DNA from: Xanthobacter sp. NM-59
Lineage (GTDB): Bacteria > Pseudomonadota > Alphaproteobacteria > Rhizobiales > Xanthobacteraceae
Assembly: GCF_021401125.1 (NCBI RefSeq)
Contig: NZ_JACBFQ010000011.1
Coordinates: 1-64,000 of the forward strand
Direction of reading: 5' to 3'
Length of the DNA: 64,000 nt
Position numbers and translations under genes: made by a program. This document shows positions 45,039-54,629 of this stretch, piece by piece. Positions within the stretch are counted from its first letter, which is position 1. Each line of letters begins with the position of its first letter. The notes below the pieces were generated by a model. The model did not search any database and was not told the origin of the DNA. It worked only from the letters and a program-made list of their open reading frames with translations.

Positions 45039-45116
45039 GGTGCCGGTCATGATGACGGCACCACAACCGGGCCCGGCTTCGGCGGGCCCTGCATGTCGCT
45101 TCGAAGGAGGATATGC
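45039..45116 (+). promoter_or_regulatory. ROSE-like RNA thermometer in the hsp20 leader
   Basis: Three successive hairpins lead into the start codon: GGTGCCG/CGGCACC (45039-45062), GGGCCCG/CGGGCCC (45069-45089), and a final weak stem 45091-45116 in which GCAT pairs with ATGC and TCGCT (45096-45100) faces the Shine-Dalgarno AAGGAGG (45104-45110). The U(U/C)GCU element opposite the ribosome-binding site, with mismatches including G opposite G, is the mark of ROSE thermometers that free translation on heat shock. Confidence 0.65.
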
Positions 45117-45117
45117 C

Positions 45118-45597
45118 ATGCGTACGTTTGATCTTTCCCCGCTGTATCGCAATACTGTCGGCTTCGACCGTCTGTTCTCGCTGCTGGACTCGGTCGGTGG
45201 CGTGGATACGGCCCAATCCTATCCGCCCTACAATATTGAGCGCACCGGTGAGAACGCCTATCGCATCACCGTCGCCGTCGCGGGCTTTACTGAGCCCGAG
45301 CTCAGCATCGAGGTGAAGGAAAACACCCTGACGCTGAAGGGCGAGAAGAAATCCGGCGAGCAGGAGGAAAACGCCCAGGTGCTCTATCGCGGCATCGCCG
45401 CGCGCGCCTTCGAGCGGCGTTTCCAGCTTGCGGACCATGTGGAGGTGAAGGGCGCCGTGCTTGAGAATGGGCTGCTGCACGTGGATCTCGTGCGCAACAT
45501 TCCCGAAGCCAAGAAGCCCCGGCTCATCCCCATCAACACCCAGGCCGCTGTCCCCCGGTCCCTTGAGGGCGTGGTGGAGGCCCCCAAGGCGGCGTGA
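45118..45597 (+). CDS. Small heat shock protein, Hsp20/IbpA family
   Basis: Protein of 159 residues. It starts [24 protein letters not shown], the IbpA-type N-terminus, followed by the alpha-crystallin domain (about 36-125) with [30 protein letters not shown] and the end motif [15 protein letters not shown]. It is an ATP-independent holdase for unfolding proteins. Expression probably combines an RpoH-like promoter with the thermometer in its leader. A clear terminator follows. Confidence 0.95.
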   Translation: MRTFDLSPLYRNTVGFDRLFSLLDSVGGVDTAQSYPPYNIERTGENAYRITVAVAGFTEPELSIEVKENTLTLKGEKKSGEQEENAQVLYRGIAARAFERRFQLADHVEVKGAVLENGLLHVDLVRNIPEAKKPRLIPINTQAAVPRSLEGVVEAPKAA

Positions 45598-45645
45598 GGC
45601 CGCCTATGGCCTGAGGCGGCCCGCTTCGGGTGATTGACGACATTG

Positions 45646-45677
45646 CGGCGGCGCATCCAGCGCCGCCGTTTTTATTT
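45646..45677 (+). terminator. Rho-independent terminator after hsp20
   Basis: A perfect 9-bp stem CGGCGGCGC/GCGCCGCCG with an ATCCA loop, followed by TTTTTATTT. Confidence 0.88.
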
Positions 45678-45747
45678 GCCCGCTCTTGATCGGCGCCGCG
45701 GAACGGTCGAGGAAGGTGCGTCAGCCGCCCTGAAGGAACATCCCATC

Positions 45748-46734
45748 GTGGCCTCTCCGCGCAAGGTTCTCGTCACCACCCGCCTGTTCGATGACACCGC
45801 CGCCCATTATCTCGCCGAGCGAGGGCTTGAGGTGGTGCGTTCGGGCCTCGCCCCCGATGCTCTCGACACCGACATTGCCGATGCGGAGCTGGATCGCCTG
45901 CTGGATGGCGCCGGCGGCTGGATCGTCGGCATGCGGGCGGTGACGCGCGAGGTGCTCGCCCGCCATCCGCAGCTCAAGGTCATTGCCCGGCGGGGCGTCG
46001 GCTATGAGCGGGTGGATGCGGCGGCGGCCGAGGAGCTGGGCCGGGTGGTGACCATTGCCGCCGGGGCCAATGACGCCGCGGTGGCGGACCATACGATGGC
46101 GCTGATGCTCGCGGTGCTGCGCCGCCTGCGCGAGAGCCAGGAGCGCCTTTCCGCCGGCGACTGGCGGGTGGTGAGCGGCGCCGATCTCTATGGCAAGACG
46201 GTCGGGCTGGTGGGCTTCGGCCGGATCGCCCGGCAGGTCGCCCGCCGGCTGCATGGCTTCGACGTGCGGGTGCTGGTGGAAACGCCGCGGCCGGATTTTT
46301 CCGTGACATCCGTCACCTACGCGACCCTGCCGGAATTGCTCGCGGCCAGTGACGTGGTGAGCCTGCATGCCCCCCTCACCGCGGCGACGCGCCACCTGCT
46401 CAATGGTGACACCTTTGCCCTCATGAAGCCCGGCGCGGTGGTGGTGAACACCTCCCGCGGCGGGCTGGTGGATGATGCCGCGCTGCTGGAGGCACTGCGG
46501 GCGGGCCGGCTGGGCGGCGCCGGCCTCGACGTGTTCGAGGCGGAGGGGGATCCGGCGCTGCGGCCGGTGGCCGACGCGCTCATTGCCCGGCCGGACGTGG
46601 TGGCGAGCGCCCATGCGGCGGGCTCCAGCCGCGAGGCGCTGGCGCGGGGCAATCTCATCTCCGCCCATTGCGTGGCTTCGGTGCTGGCCGGGGAGGATAT
46701 GCCCGCCGGCTGCGTGGTCGCGGACGGGCGCTGA
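45748..46734 (+). CDS. D-isomer-specific 2-hydroxyacid dehydrogenase (SerA-like)
   Basis: Protein of 328 residues. The NAD-binding site is KTVGLVGFGRIARQVARRLHGFDV near 155. The catalytic Arg is in NTSRGGLVDDAALLEAL, the Glu in LGGAGLDVFEAEGDPAL, and the His in VVASAHAAGSSREAL. It resembles phosphoglycerate dehydrogenases without the regulatory ACT domain, so the substrate could be a glycolate/glycerate-type hydroxyacid. The GTG at 45748, with GAAGGAA 9 nt upstream, is favoured; an ATG at 45634 would overlap the hsp20 terminator. Confidence 0.87.
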   Translation: MASPRKVLVTTRLFDDTAAHYLAERGLEVVRSGLAPDALDTDIADAELDRLLDGAGGWIVGMRAVTREVLARHPQLKVIARRGVGYERVDAAAAEELGRVVTIAAGANDAAVADHTMALMLAVLRRLRESQERLSAGDWRVVSGADLYGKTVGLVGFGRIARQVARRLHGFDVRVLVETPRPDFSVTSVTYATLPELLAASDVVSLHAPLTAATRHLLNGDTFALMKPGAVVVNTSRGGLVDDAALLEALRAGRLGGAGLDVFEAEGDPALRPVADALIARPDVVASAHAAGSSREALARGNLISAHCVASVLAGEDMPAGCVVADGR

Positions 46735-46845
46735 ACGGGGCGCGGGCGCCGTCCCGCGTGTCACGGCGCTGTCATCGCTTGCCGGTACCCCCTGGCCGAT
46801 CATGGAAGTGGCGCCTTCCGCCACGGCCGGCCGGGGGGCAGGATC

Positions 46846-47688
46846 ATGGAAGCGCAAAGCGCGGGGGTGCAGGGGGCGGCGCCGGCGGGTGGGCCCGGGT
46901 CGGGCGGAACGCCCATCGTGCGCGTCGAGGATGTGCGGAAGTCCTACGGTCCCGTGGACATCCTCAAGGGCGTGAGCTTCCAGATCGAGGAGGGGGACCT
47001 TGTCTCCATCATCGGGCCCTCGGGCTGCGGGAAGTCGACCCTGCTGCGCTGCCTGAATGGCCTGGAAAGCCTGGATACAGGGGTGATCGACATCTGCGGC
47101 GTGGCGCTGAAGCGCGCGCCCGGCGGGAAGGCGGGAGCGAAACCCGGCGCCAATGCCGAGGCTGAATTCGCCCACGCGGCCCATCTGCTGCGCAAGAATG
47201 TCGGCATGGTGTTCCAGAGCTTCAACCTGTTTCCGCACAAGACGCTGCTGGAAAACGTGATGCTCGCCCCCATAGTGGTGAAGGGCACGGCCAAGGCGGA
47301 GGCGGAGGCCAATGCCGAGCGCCTGCTGCAGAAGGTGGGTCTGGGCGAGCGGCTGGACCACTATCCCATCGACCTTTCCGGCGGCCAGCAGCAGCGCGGC
47401 GCCATCGCCCGCGCGCTCGCCATGGCGCCCAAGGTGATGCTGTATGACGAACCCACATCCGCCCTTGATCCCGGCCTCGTGGACGAGGTTCTGGACGTGA
47501 TGAAGGAGCTGGACCGCGAGGGCATGACCCAGATCGTGGTGACCCACGAAATGCGCTTCGCCCGCGATGCCTCCGACTACATCATCTACATGGAGAAGGG
47601 GGAGATCGTCGAAATCTCGGACGAGGACGAGATGTTCACGAACCCCAAGGACCCGCGCACGCGCCAGTTTCTGCGCCGGTTCCTGTGA
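46846..47688 (+). CDS. Polar amino acid ABC transporter ATPase (GlnQ/HisP-like)
   Basis: Protein of 280 residues. Walker [11 protein letters not shown]-loop [24 protein letters not shown], signature [33 protein letters not shown]. Two oddities: a Gly/Pro-rich N-terminal extension of about 24 residues, and an insert around 90-108 ([22 protein letters not shown]) after the Walker A helix. It energises the fused binding protein-permease encoded directly downstream. Confidence 0.93.
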   Translation: MEAQSAGVQGAAPAGGPGSGGTPIVRVEDVRKSYGPVDILKGVSFQIEEGDLVSIIGPSGCGKSTLLRCLNGLESLDTGVIDICGVALKRAPGGKAGAKPGANAEAEFAHAAHLLRKNVGMVFQSFNLFPHKTLLENVMLAPIVVKGTAKAEAEANAERLLQKVGLGERLDHYPIDLSGGQQQRGAIARALAMAPKVMLYDEPTSALDPGLVDEVLDVMKELDREGMTQIVVTHEMRFARDASDYIIYMEKGEIVEISDEDEMFTNPKDPRTRQFLRRFL

Positions 47689-49319
47689 TGCGCCTCGCCT
47701 TCGCTCTTCGCACCCGCCTGGGGTCCGCCATGCCATCCGCCGCGCCGCATTGCCGTTCCTCGCGTCTCGCCGGCCTTTGGGCCGCGCTGCTTCTCAGCTT
47801 CTGGGCCCTTGCCTTCGGCGCCGCCGCGCGGGCCGAAACGCCGGCGGCAGCGTCGGCGGCGAGCGCCTCCAAGCCCTCCGGCCCGCCGCTGCGCTATGGC
47901 GGCGACGGCACCTCGGGCGCGCCATACATCTTCAAGGATCCGGCCGATCCCAGCCGCACCGTCGGCTTCGAGGTCGACATCATGGATGAGATCGGCCGCC
48001 ATCTCGGCCGGCCCGTGGTGTTCGTCCAGAACGACTGGAGCAACCTGATCCCCGGTCTCGATGCCGGCCTCTACGATGTCGCCCTGAGCGGGCTTGAGAT
48101 CACGGCCGCGCACCAGGCCGCGGCGGACTTCTCCATTCCCTACTATACAACCTTCGGTCAGATCGTGATCCGAAGGGGCGAGATGCCGGTGGACGGGCTC
48201 GCGGACCTCAAGGGCAAGAGCGTCGGCACCCTCAAGTCCAGCCAGATGGAATATGTGCTCAAACAGGCTGGCGGCATCGACGTGCGCTCCTATGATGAGG
48301 AGATCGACGCCTATTCGGACCTGAAGCTAAAGCGCATCGATGCGACCGTGATGGATTTCCCCATCGCCGTCTATTACGCCCAGCCGGACCGGGAGCTGCA
48401 ATTCACCGGCCCGCCCATCGGCCGTATCGCCTACGGCATCGCGCTGAGGAAGGGGGCTCATCCCGAGCTTCTGGCGCAGATCAACACCGCGCTGTCGCAG
48501 ATGTCGGTGGATGGCAGCCTGCACGCCATACTGGATTCCTGGGCGCTGTGGTCGCCGGTGATGGCGCAGGTGACGGGCGACGCCAAGCCCATGATCGCCC
48601 AGCCCGTGAACTACGAGCACTTCGTGGAGGCGACCCAGCCTTCAGGCTGGCGCGCGCAGCTCGATCGCTATGCCCGCTTCCTGCCGCAGCTCGGCTGGGC
48701 GGCGCTGATGACGATGGAGATCTCCATTCTTTCCATGGTCCTGGCGGTGGGCCTGGGCGCGGCGCTGGCGCTGGCGCGGGTCTATGGCGGCACCGTGCTC
48801 GACCGCCTGGCCCAGATCTATATCGAGGTGGTGCGCGGCACGCCGCTGCTGATCCAGGTGCTGTTCATCTATTACGGCCTTCCGAAGATCGGTCTGCAGC
48901 TCGACCCGTTCGTGGCCGGTGTGCTGGCGCTGGGGCTGAACTACGCGGCCTATGAGGCGGAAAACTACCGCGCCGGCCTGCTGGCCGTGCCGCGCCACCA
49001 GATGGAAGCGGCGGTAGCGCTGAACATGACCGAACGCCAGGCGTTGAGGAATGTCATCATTCCCCAGGCCGCGCGCATGGTGCTTCCACCCACCACCAAC
49101 GACTTCATCTCCCTCATCAAGGATTCGTCCCTGGTGTCGGTGATCTCCCTGGTGGAGCTGACCAAGACCTACGAGCAGATCTCCACCACCTATTACGATT
49201 ATTTCGGCACCGGTATTCTGGTGGCGGCCATCTACCTGCTGCTCGGCCTGCCCTTCGTGCGGCTCGCCCACTGGGCCGAGAAGCATGTGAGCCGAGGCAT
49301 GACGCGCTCCAGCCATTGA
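47688..49319 (+). CDS. Fused substrate-binding protein and permease of a polar amino acid ABC transporter
   Basis: Protein of 543 residues. A signal region ends near residue 45 (AFGAAARAETPAAA). A family 3 solute-binding domain occupies about 65-295 (GFEVDIMDEIGRHLGRPVVFVQNDWSNLIPGLDAGLYDVALSG). The permease domain occupies about 320-535, with the coupling helix EAAVALNMTERQALRNVIIPQAARMVLPP. With the ATPase next door this gives a two-gene importer, so binding protein and channel are tied together. The ATG at 47688 shares one base with the ATPase stop codon; GTG 47685 is an alternative. Confidence 0.93.
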   Translation: MRLAFALRTRLGSAMPSAAPHCRSSRLAGLWAALLLSFWALAFGAAARAETPAAASAASASKPSGPPLRYGGDGTSGAPYIFKDPADPSRTVGFEVDIMDEIGRHLGRPVVFVQNDWSNLIPGLDAGLYDVALSGLEITAAHQAAADFSIPYYTTFGQIVIRRGEMPVDGLADLKGKSVGTLKSSQMEYVLKQAGGIDVRSYDEEIDAYSDLKLKRIDATVMDFPIAVYYAQPDRELQFTGPPIGRIAYGIALRKGAHPELLAQINTALSQMSVDGSLHAILDSWALWSPVMAQVTGDAKPMIAQPVNYEHFVEATQPSGWRAQLDRYARFLPQLGWAALMTMEISILSMVLAVGLGAALALARVYGGTVLDRLAQIYIEVVRGTPLLIQVLFIYYGLPKIGLQLDPFVAGVLALGLNYAAYEAENYRAGLLAVPRHQMEAAVALNMTERQALRNVIIPQAARMVLPPTTNDFISLIKDSSLVSVISLVELTKTYEQISTTYYDYFGTGILVAAIYLLLGLPFVRLAHWAEKHVSRGMTRSSH

Positions 49320-49368
49320 GGCCTGACCCGGCGGGGCCGGCGACCATGCGAGCTTGCGATCTGACGAC

Positions 49369-49390
49369 TGATGATTTATGAAAATCGTCA
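49369..49390. promoter_or_regulatory. Operator overlapping the start region of the TetR gene
   Basis: A 22-bp element with half sites TGATGA (49369-49374) and TCGTCA (49385-49390). The reverse complement of 50167-50188 matches it at 17 of 22 positions, including both half sites. A further TGACGA lies at 49362-49367. Probable autoregulatory site of the adjacent TetR protein. Confidence 0.6.
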
Positions 49391-49407
49391 GCTCTTCGGA
49401 GGCGCAG

Positions 49408-50037
49408 TTGAACGTCAAGGCCAGGGAAACGGCTGAGGAAACCCGCGAGCGCATCACGCGCGTGGCGGAGGATCTGTTTCGCCGCATGGGTTTCGCCAAG
49501 ACGGCGGTGGCTGACATCGCCGCCGAGCTTGGCATGTCGCCGGCCAATGTCTACCGCTTCTTTCCCTCGAAGACCGCCATTGTCGCCACCATCTGCCAGC
49601 GCTGCCTCAGCGAGATCGATCGCGAGATCGCGGCCATCGCAGCCGGGCCGGGCACGCCGCAGGCGCGCATTGCCGGCATCTATCTGGCCATCCTGCACTA
49701 TCACAAGGCGAATTTCCTGGCCGAGCGGCGCGTCCATGACATGGTGCTGGTGGCCATCGAGAACAATTGGGAGAACATCGAGGCCCACAAGGAGCGGATC
49801 CGCGCCGGCGTCGCCCAGGTGCTGGAGGACGGCATCCGCGCCGGGGTCTTCGAGCCGCACGACCCGCAGGTGGTCAGCGGGCTGATCCTGGGCGCAATGG
49901 TGCGATATTGCCATCCCGTGCTGGTGGCCCAGAATATCGACGAGGATCTCGAGGCGAGCGTCAATGCGACCGTGGCCTTTCTGCTACGGAGCATCGAGCT
50001 GAAGCGCTCGCCGATGGGGCCGAGCGTTTCGGACTAA
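49408..50037 (+). CDS. TetR/AcrR-family regulator of the adjacent RND pump
   Basis: Protein of 209 residues from TTG 49408, which has GGAGG 5 nt upstream. An ATG at 49378 would add 10 residues, but lies inside the proposed operator and lacks a ribosome-binding site. The helix-turn-helix is ERITRVAEDLFRRMGFAKTAVADIAAELGMSPANVYRFFPSKTAI. The C-terminal ligand domain is helical. It stands immediately before an RND efflux pair and shares its operator, so it is the likely repressor. The inducer is unknown. Confidence 0.88.
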   Translation: MNVKARETAEETRERITRVAEDLFRRMGFAKTAVADIAAELGMSPANVYRFFPSKTAIVATICQRCLSEIDREIAAIAAGPGTPQARIAGIYLAILHYHKANFLAERRVHDMVLVAIENNWENIEAHKERIRAGVAQVLEDGIRAGVFEPHDPQVVSGLILGAMVRYCHPVLVAQNIDEDLEASVNATVAFLLRSIELKRSPMGPSVSD

Positions 50038-50166
50038 GCGGGGACCGCGTCGCACGAAGACGACGCGGCGCCCCAGATGCCGGGAGCCTCGTCCGTGAGC
50101 CGCGGCGAACGGAAGAGGGGCTCCGGTGGTGCGTGAGGGAGGGGGCGGCTTTTCTCGCGCATTTTG

Positions 50167-50188
50167 TGACGATTATTGAAAGTCATCA
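50167..50188. promoter_or_regulatory. Operator upstream of the RND efflux genes
   Basis: TGACGA (50167-50172) and TCATCA (50183-50188) flank a 10-bp centre. The reverse complement aligns with 49369-49390. It lies 40 bp before the adaptor gene, within the only AT-rich patch of the 190-bp gap. Confidence 0.6.
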
Positions 50189-50227
50189 GCGTTGAACCTT
50201 AAACCTTCACTCATCAGGGCCGGTGTC

Positions 50228-51436
50228 ATGGAACACTTTTTCCGCCGTCCGTCGTCGCCGACGCCGCTGCCCGCGGGCGGCGCCGCAGGCCATCCGGCCT
50301 TCGTTTCTGTCCTTGCCCGGCGCGCTGTTCCGCTTGCTGCCGCGCTGACGCTCTGTGCGGTGCTTGCCGGCTGCGGTGAGCCTGCGCCCGCGCAAACCGA
50401 GGCTGCCCCGGCCCGCCCGGTCCAGGTCACCTCGGTGCAGTTGCGCCCGCGGGAGGCGGAGAAGACCTTCGTGGGCGTGGTCCGCGCCCGGCGCGAGATC
50501 GACCTCGCCTTCCGGGTGGGCGGCAAGGTGGTTCAGCGCAAGGTGGAGGTGGGCGACCGGGTGGTGCCGGGCGACCTCATTGCCCGCATCGACCGCGAGG
50601 ACCTGAAGCTGGAGCTGGAAAGCGCCCGCGCCGAGCTCGCCGCCGCCACCGCCAACCTTGCGCAGACCTCCGCCGAGGATGGGCGCTATCGGTCCCTGAC
50701 CGCCAAGGGCGTCGCCTCCAATGCCGAGCTGGACCGCAAGGCCCTGGCCAAGGAAGAGGCCGTCGGTCGCCTGGAGCGCGCCAAGCGCGCGCTGGAGCTG
50801 GCGGAGAACCGCCTATCCTATGCCGATCTGTTGTCGGATACGGCTGGCGTGGTGGTGTCCACATCGGCCGAGCCGGGGCAGGTGGTGTCCTCCGGACAGA
50901 CCATCGTGCGGGTGGCGCGGCTGGATGAGAAGGAAGCACTGGTGGCCCTGCCGGAAACGGCCCTTGCCGCCGCCCGCACCGCGGGTGCCAGCGTGACGCT
51001 CTGGGCCGATCCCGACCGCCGCATCACGGCCCACCTGCGCGAGCTTTCGCCCCAGGCCGACCCCGTCTCGCGCACCTATGCCGCCCGCTTCACCCTGGAC
51101 GGCGCCGACGAGACGGTGGCCCTGGGCATGACCGCCACCGTGACGCTGGCTCCGAAGGACGGGGTGATGGTGGCGCGCCTGCCCCTGTCCTCGGTCTTCG
51201 ACAAGGGCCACGGCACTCATGTGTTCGTGGTGGACGAGGCGACCCACACGCTGGTGGCGCGGCCGGTCGAGGTGGTCGGCTACACCGAGGATTCCGCGTT
51301 GATCTCCAAGGGGGTGAACCAGAACGACAAGGTCGTGACCCTGGGCGTTCAGACCCTGGAGCCGGGCCAGAGCGTGCGCACCGTGCCCGTCAAGGGCGAG
51401 GCTACCGGCTCCATCCGCGCGGAGGCGAAGCCGTGA
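50228..51436 (+). CDS. RND efflux periplasmic adaptor lipoprotein
   Basis: Protein of 402 residues of the HlyD/AcrA family. The signal peptide ends in a lipobox LAGC with lipidated Cys49. The lipoyl-like half motifs are DLAFRVGGKVVQRKVEVGDRVVPGDLIARID and LLSDTAGVVVSTSAEPGQVVSSGQTIVRVA. An alpha-helical hairpin lies between (about 122-185), followed by the beta-barrel domain. The ATG at 50228 is chosen; a TTG at 50192 in frame adds 12 residues. It overlaps the pump gene by 4 bp. No outer membrane channel gene follows, so a shared TolC is presumed. Confidence 0.92.
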   Translation: MEHFFRRPSSPTPLPAGGAAGHPAFVSVLARRAVPLAAALTLCAVLAGCGEPAPAQTEAAPARPVQVTSVQLRPREAEKTFVGVVRARREIDLAFRVGGKVVQRKVEVGDRVVPGDLIARIDREDLKLELESARAELAAATANLAQTSAEDGRYRSLTAKGVASNAELDRKALAKEEAVGRLERAKRALELAENRLSYADLLSDTAGVVVSTSAEPGQVVSSGQTIVRVARLDEKEALVALPETALAAARTAGASVTLWADPDRRITAHLRELSPQADPVSRTYAARFTLDGADETVALGMTATVTLAPKDGVMVARLPLSSVFDKGHGTHVFVVDEATHTLVARPVEVVGYTEDSALISKGVNQNDKVVTLGVQTLEPGQSVRTVPVKGEATGSIRAEAKP

Positions 51437-54400
51437 GCGCGAACCTCGAAACCTCGCCCGTGGAAACCCCGCCCGTGGAAACCCCGCCCGTGGAAACCCC
51501 GCCCGTTCATGGCCCCACGCCCGAGGAGCAGAAGGCGCTGGACAGCCCCTTCAACCTCTCGCGCTTCGCCATCACCCACCGGGCGCTGACCCTGTTCGCC
51601 ATCCTCCTCCTGGGGGCGGCGGGCTTCTATTCCTATCTCAATCTTGGCCGCGCGGAGGATCCCTCCTTCACCATCAAGGTGATGGTCATCTCAGCCGCTT
51701 GGCCGGGCGCCACGGCGTCCGAGATGCAGTCCCAGGTGGCCGACCCCATTGAGAAGAAGCTGCAGACCCTGCCGCACCTCGACCGGGTGGAGAGCTATTC
51801 GCGCCCCGGCGTCAGCTTCGTCCAGGTCTATCTGGCCGACACCACGCCGCCCTCGGCGGTGAAGGACCTGTGGTACCAGGTGCGCAAGAAGGTGGGTGAC
51901 ATCCGGGGCGACCTGCCCCAGGGCGTGGTGGGCCCCAGCTTCAACGACGAATATGGCGACGTCTATTCCGCCCTCTACATGCTGAGCGGCGATGGCGTGC
52001 CCCCCGCGGAGCTGAAGCGGCAGGCGGAGCTGATCCGCCAGCGCCTGCTGCGCGTGCCGGACGTGGAGAAGGTGGACCTCATCGGCGAGCGGCCCGAGCG
52101 CATCTATATCGAGTTCTCCCACGCGCGCCTGGCCACTTTGGGTATCACCCCCACCCAGATCTTCGACAGCGTGGCACGGCAGAATGCGGTGGTGGCCGGC
52201 GGCGCCGTGGACACCAAGGCCGATCGCATCAATCTGCGCCTCACCGGTGCCTTCACCGGAGCCGAGGCTATCGCGGAAGTGCCCATCAATGCGGGCGGCG
52301 CTTTGGTGCGGCTGGGCGACATCGCCACAGTGCGGCGGGGCTATGAGGACCCGCCCTCCTACCTCATCCGCCAGCATGGGCGCCCGGCACTGGGCATCGG
52401 CGTCTCCATGGCCCAGGGCGCCAACATCCTCACCTTGGGCGAGGAGCTGAAGGGCGCCATGGCGGAGGCCATGACCGAGCTGCCGGTGGGCATCGACGTG
52501 GTTCAGGTGGCGGACCAGCCCCACATTGTGGGCGAGTCCGTGGGCGAGTTCCTGAAGACCTTCGCGGAAGCGCTCGTCATCGTGCTGGTGGTGAGCTTCC
52601 TGTCCCTGGGCTTCCGGTCCGGTATCGTGGTGGCGCTGTCGGTGCCGCTGGTGCTCGCCATCGTGTTCCTGGTGATGTTCGCCTCCGGCATGGACCTTCA
52701 CCGCATCACCCTCGGCGCGCTCATCATCGCCCTGGGCTTGCTGGTGGATGACGCCATCATCGCCATCGAGATGATGGTGGTGAAGATGGAGGAGGGCTGG
52801 GACCGCCTCTCCGCCGCCAGCTTCGCCTGGACCTCCACCGCCTTTCCCATGCTCACCGGCACGCTGGTGACGGCGGCGGGCTTCCTGCCCGTGGGCTTCG
52901 CGCGGTCCTCCTCCGGTGAATATGCCGGCGGCATCTTCTGGGTGGTGGGCATCGCGCTGGTGGCGTCGTGGTTCGTCGCGGTGCTGTTCACGCCCTATCT
53001 CGGCACGGTGATCCTGCCCGACATGCGGGGCAAGCACGCGGCCCATGAGCTGCGGGATGGCCGGCTCTACCGCATGCTGCGCGCCATGCTCGAGACGTGC
53101 CTGAGGCACCGTTTCATGGTCATCGGCACCACGGTGGGGCTGTTCGTGCTGGCAGTGGTGGGGTTCGGCTTCGTGCAGCAGCAGTTCTTCCCCACCTCCA
53201 CACGCACCGAGCTGTTTCTGGAAATGCGGCTGCCGGAGGGGTCCTCCATCGAGGCTACCCAGACCACGGCCAAGAAGGCGGAAGCGCTGGTGGGGGAGGA
53301 TGAGGGCATCCTTTCTTCCACCACCTATATCGGCCAGGGGGCGCCGCGCTTCTGGCTCGGCCTCAATCCGGTGCTGCCCAATCCCAATTTCGCGCAAATC
53401 GTCATCGTGACGAAGGACCTGGAGGCGCGCGAGCGCATCAAGGCGCGGCTCGACAAGGCGGTGGCCGAGGGCGCCCTCTCCGAGGCGCGGGTGCGGGTGG
53501 ACCGCTTCGTATTCGGCCCGCCGGTGGGCTTCCCGGTGCAGTTCCGCGTGGTGGGGCCGGACCCGCTGATGGTGCGCGACATCGCTGACAAGGTGCGCCT
53601 TATCATGGCGTCGGATCCCGCCATTATCGAGCCGCATCTCAATTGGGGCGAGCAGGTGAAGTCCATCACCCTGTCCGTGGACCAGGACCGGGCGCGGGCG
53701 CTGGGCACCACCCCGCGCGACCTTGCGGAGACGCTCCAGACCCTGCTTTCCGGCTATACGGTCACGCAGTATCGCGAGGGCAATCTGCTCATCGGCGTGG
53801 TGGCGCGCGCGGTGCCGGAAGAGCGGGTGGATCTGGAGCGGCTCGGCGCCCTCACGGTGACCAATCGCAACGGGGTGGCAGTGCCCCTCGGACAGGTGGC
53901 GCGCATTGCCTATGCCAGCGAGGAGCCCATCCTGTGGCGCCGCGACCGCGACCTAGTGCTGACCGTGCGCGGCGATGTGAAGGACGGCGTGCAGCCGCCC
54001 GACGTCACCCTGCGCCTGCTGCCCAAGCTGAAGGCGCTGAAGGCCTCCCTGCCGGCCGGCTACCGCATCGAGACCGGTGGTTCCATCGAGGAGAGCGCCA
54101 AGGCCAATAAGTCGCTGGCGGCGGTGTTTCCCATCATGATCATCGTGATGCTCACCATCCTGATGATCCAGCTGCAGAGCTTCTCTCGCCTGGCGCTGGT
54201 GATCGCCACCGCGCCGCTGGGGCTGATCGGTGCCTCCACCGCGCTGCTGGTGACGCACCAGCCGTTCGGCTTCGTGGCACTGCTGGGGCTTATCGCGCTG
54301 GCGGGCATGATCATGCGCAACACGGTGATCCTGGTGGACCAGATCGACCACGATATCGCCGCCGGGGCGACACCCCATCGCGCCATTGTCGAGGCCACCC

Positions 54401-54627
54401 TGCGCCGCGCGCGGCCAGTGGTGCTCACGGCCATGGCGGCGGTGCTGGGCATGATTCCGCTGGCGGAGAGCGTGTTCTGGGGGCCGATGGCCATCACCAT
54501 CATGGGCGGCCTGCTGGTGGCCACCGCGCTCACGCTGCTGGTGGTGCCGGCCCTCTACGCCACCTGGTTCCGGGTGAAGGTGACGGACGATCTTCCTTCC
54601 GCCGGGTTGCCTCATCCGGCGGAATGA
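51433..54627 (+). CDS. RND multidrug efflux permease
   Basis: Protein of 1064 residues, normal for AcrB-type proton antiporters. The first membrane helix is near 53-73. The helix 4 region has GALIIALGLLVDDAIIAIEMMVVKMEEG with the two Asp of the proton relay. The second half repeats the fold (LGLIALAGMIMRNTVILVDQIDHDI). The sequence is of the subgroup with short N-terminal SAAWPGATASEMQSQVADPIEKKLQTLPHLD. The N-terminal 35 residues contain a triple VETPP repeat outside the family fold. Starts at GTG 51433. Confidence 0.94.
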   Translation: MSANLETSPVETPPVETPPVETPPVHGPTPEEQKALDSPFNLSRFAITHRALTLFAILLLGAAGFYSYLNLGRAEDPSFTIKVMVISAAWPGATASEMQSQVADPIEKKLQTLPHLDRVESYSRPGVSFVQVYLADTTPPSAVKDLWYQVRKKVGDIRGDLPQGVVGPSFNDEYGDVYSALYMLSGDGVPPAELKRQAELIRQRLLRVPDVEKVDLIGERPERIYIEFSHARLATLGITPTQIFDSVARQNAVVAGGAVDTKADRINLRLTGAFTGAEAIAEVPINAGGALVRLGDIATVRRGYEDPPSYLIRQHGRPALGIGVSMAQGANILTLGEELKGAMAEAMTELPVGIDVVQVADQPHIVGESVGEFLKTFAEALVIVLVVSFLSLGFRSGIVVALSVPLVLAIVFLVMFASGMDLHRITLGALIIALGLLVDDAIIAIEMMVVKMEEGWDRLSAASFAWTSTAFPMLTGTLVTAAGFLPVGFARSSSGEYAGGIFWVVGIALVASWFVAVLFTPYLGTVILPDMRGKHAAHELRDGRLYRMLRAMLETCLRHRFMVIGTTVGLFVLAVVGFGFVQQQFFPTSTRTELFLEMRLPEGSSIEATQTTAKKAEALVGEDEGILSSTTYIGQGAPRFWLGLNPVLPNPNFAQIVIVTKDLEARERIKARLDKAVAEGALSEARVRVDRFVFGPPVGFPVQFRVVGPDPLMVRDIADKVRLIMASDPAIIEPHLNWGEQVKSITLSVDQDRARALGTTPRDLAETLQTLLSGYTVTQYREGNLLIGVVARAVPEERVDLERLGALTVTNRNGVAVPLGQVARIAYASEEPILWRRDRDLVLTVRGDVKDGVQPPDVTLRLLPKLKALKASLPAGYRIETGGSIEESAKANKSLAAVFPIMIIVMLTILMIQLQSFSRLALVIATAPLGLIGASTALLVTHQPFGFVALLGLIALAGMIMRNTVILVDQIDHDIAAGATPHRAIVEATLRRARPVVLTAMAAVLGMIPLAESVFWGPMAITIMGGLLVATALTLLVVPALYATWFRVKVTDDLPSAGLPHPAE
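51457..51501 (+). repeat. Triplicated 15-bp tandem repeat
   Basis: Three exact copies of CCCGTGGAAACCCCG, followed by a partial fourth, encoding VETPP repeats in the cytoplasmic N-terminus of the RND permease. Copy number could vary between strains without breaking the frame. Confidence 0.9.
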
Positions 54628-54629
54628 GG

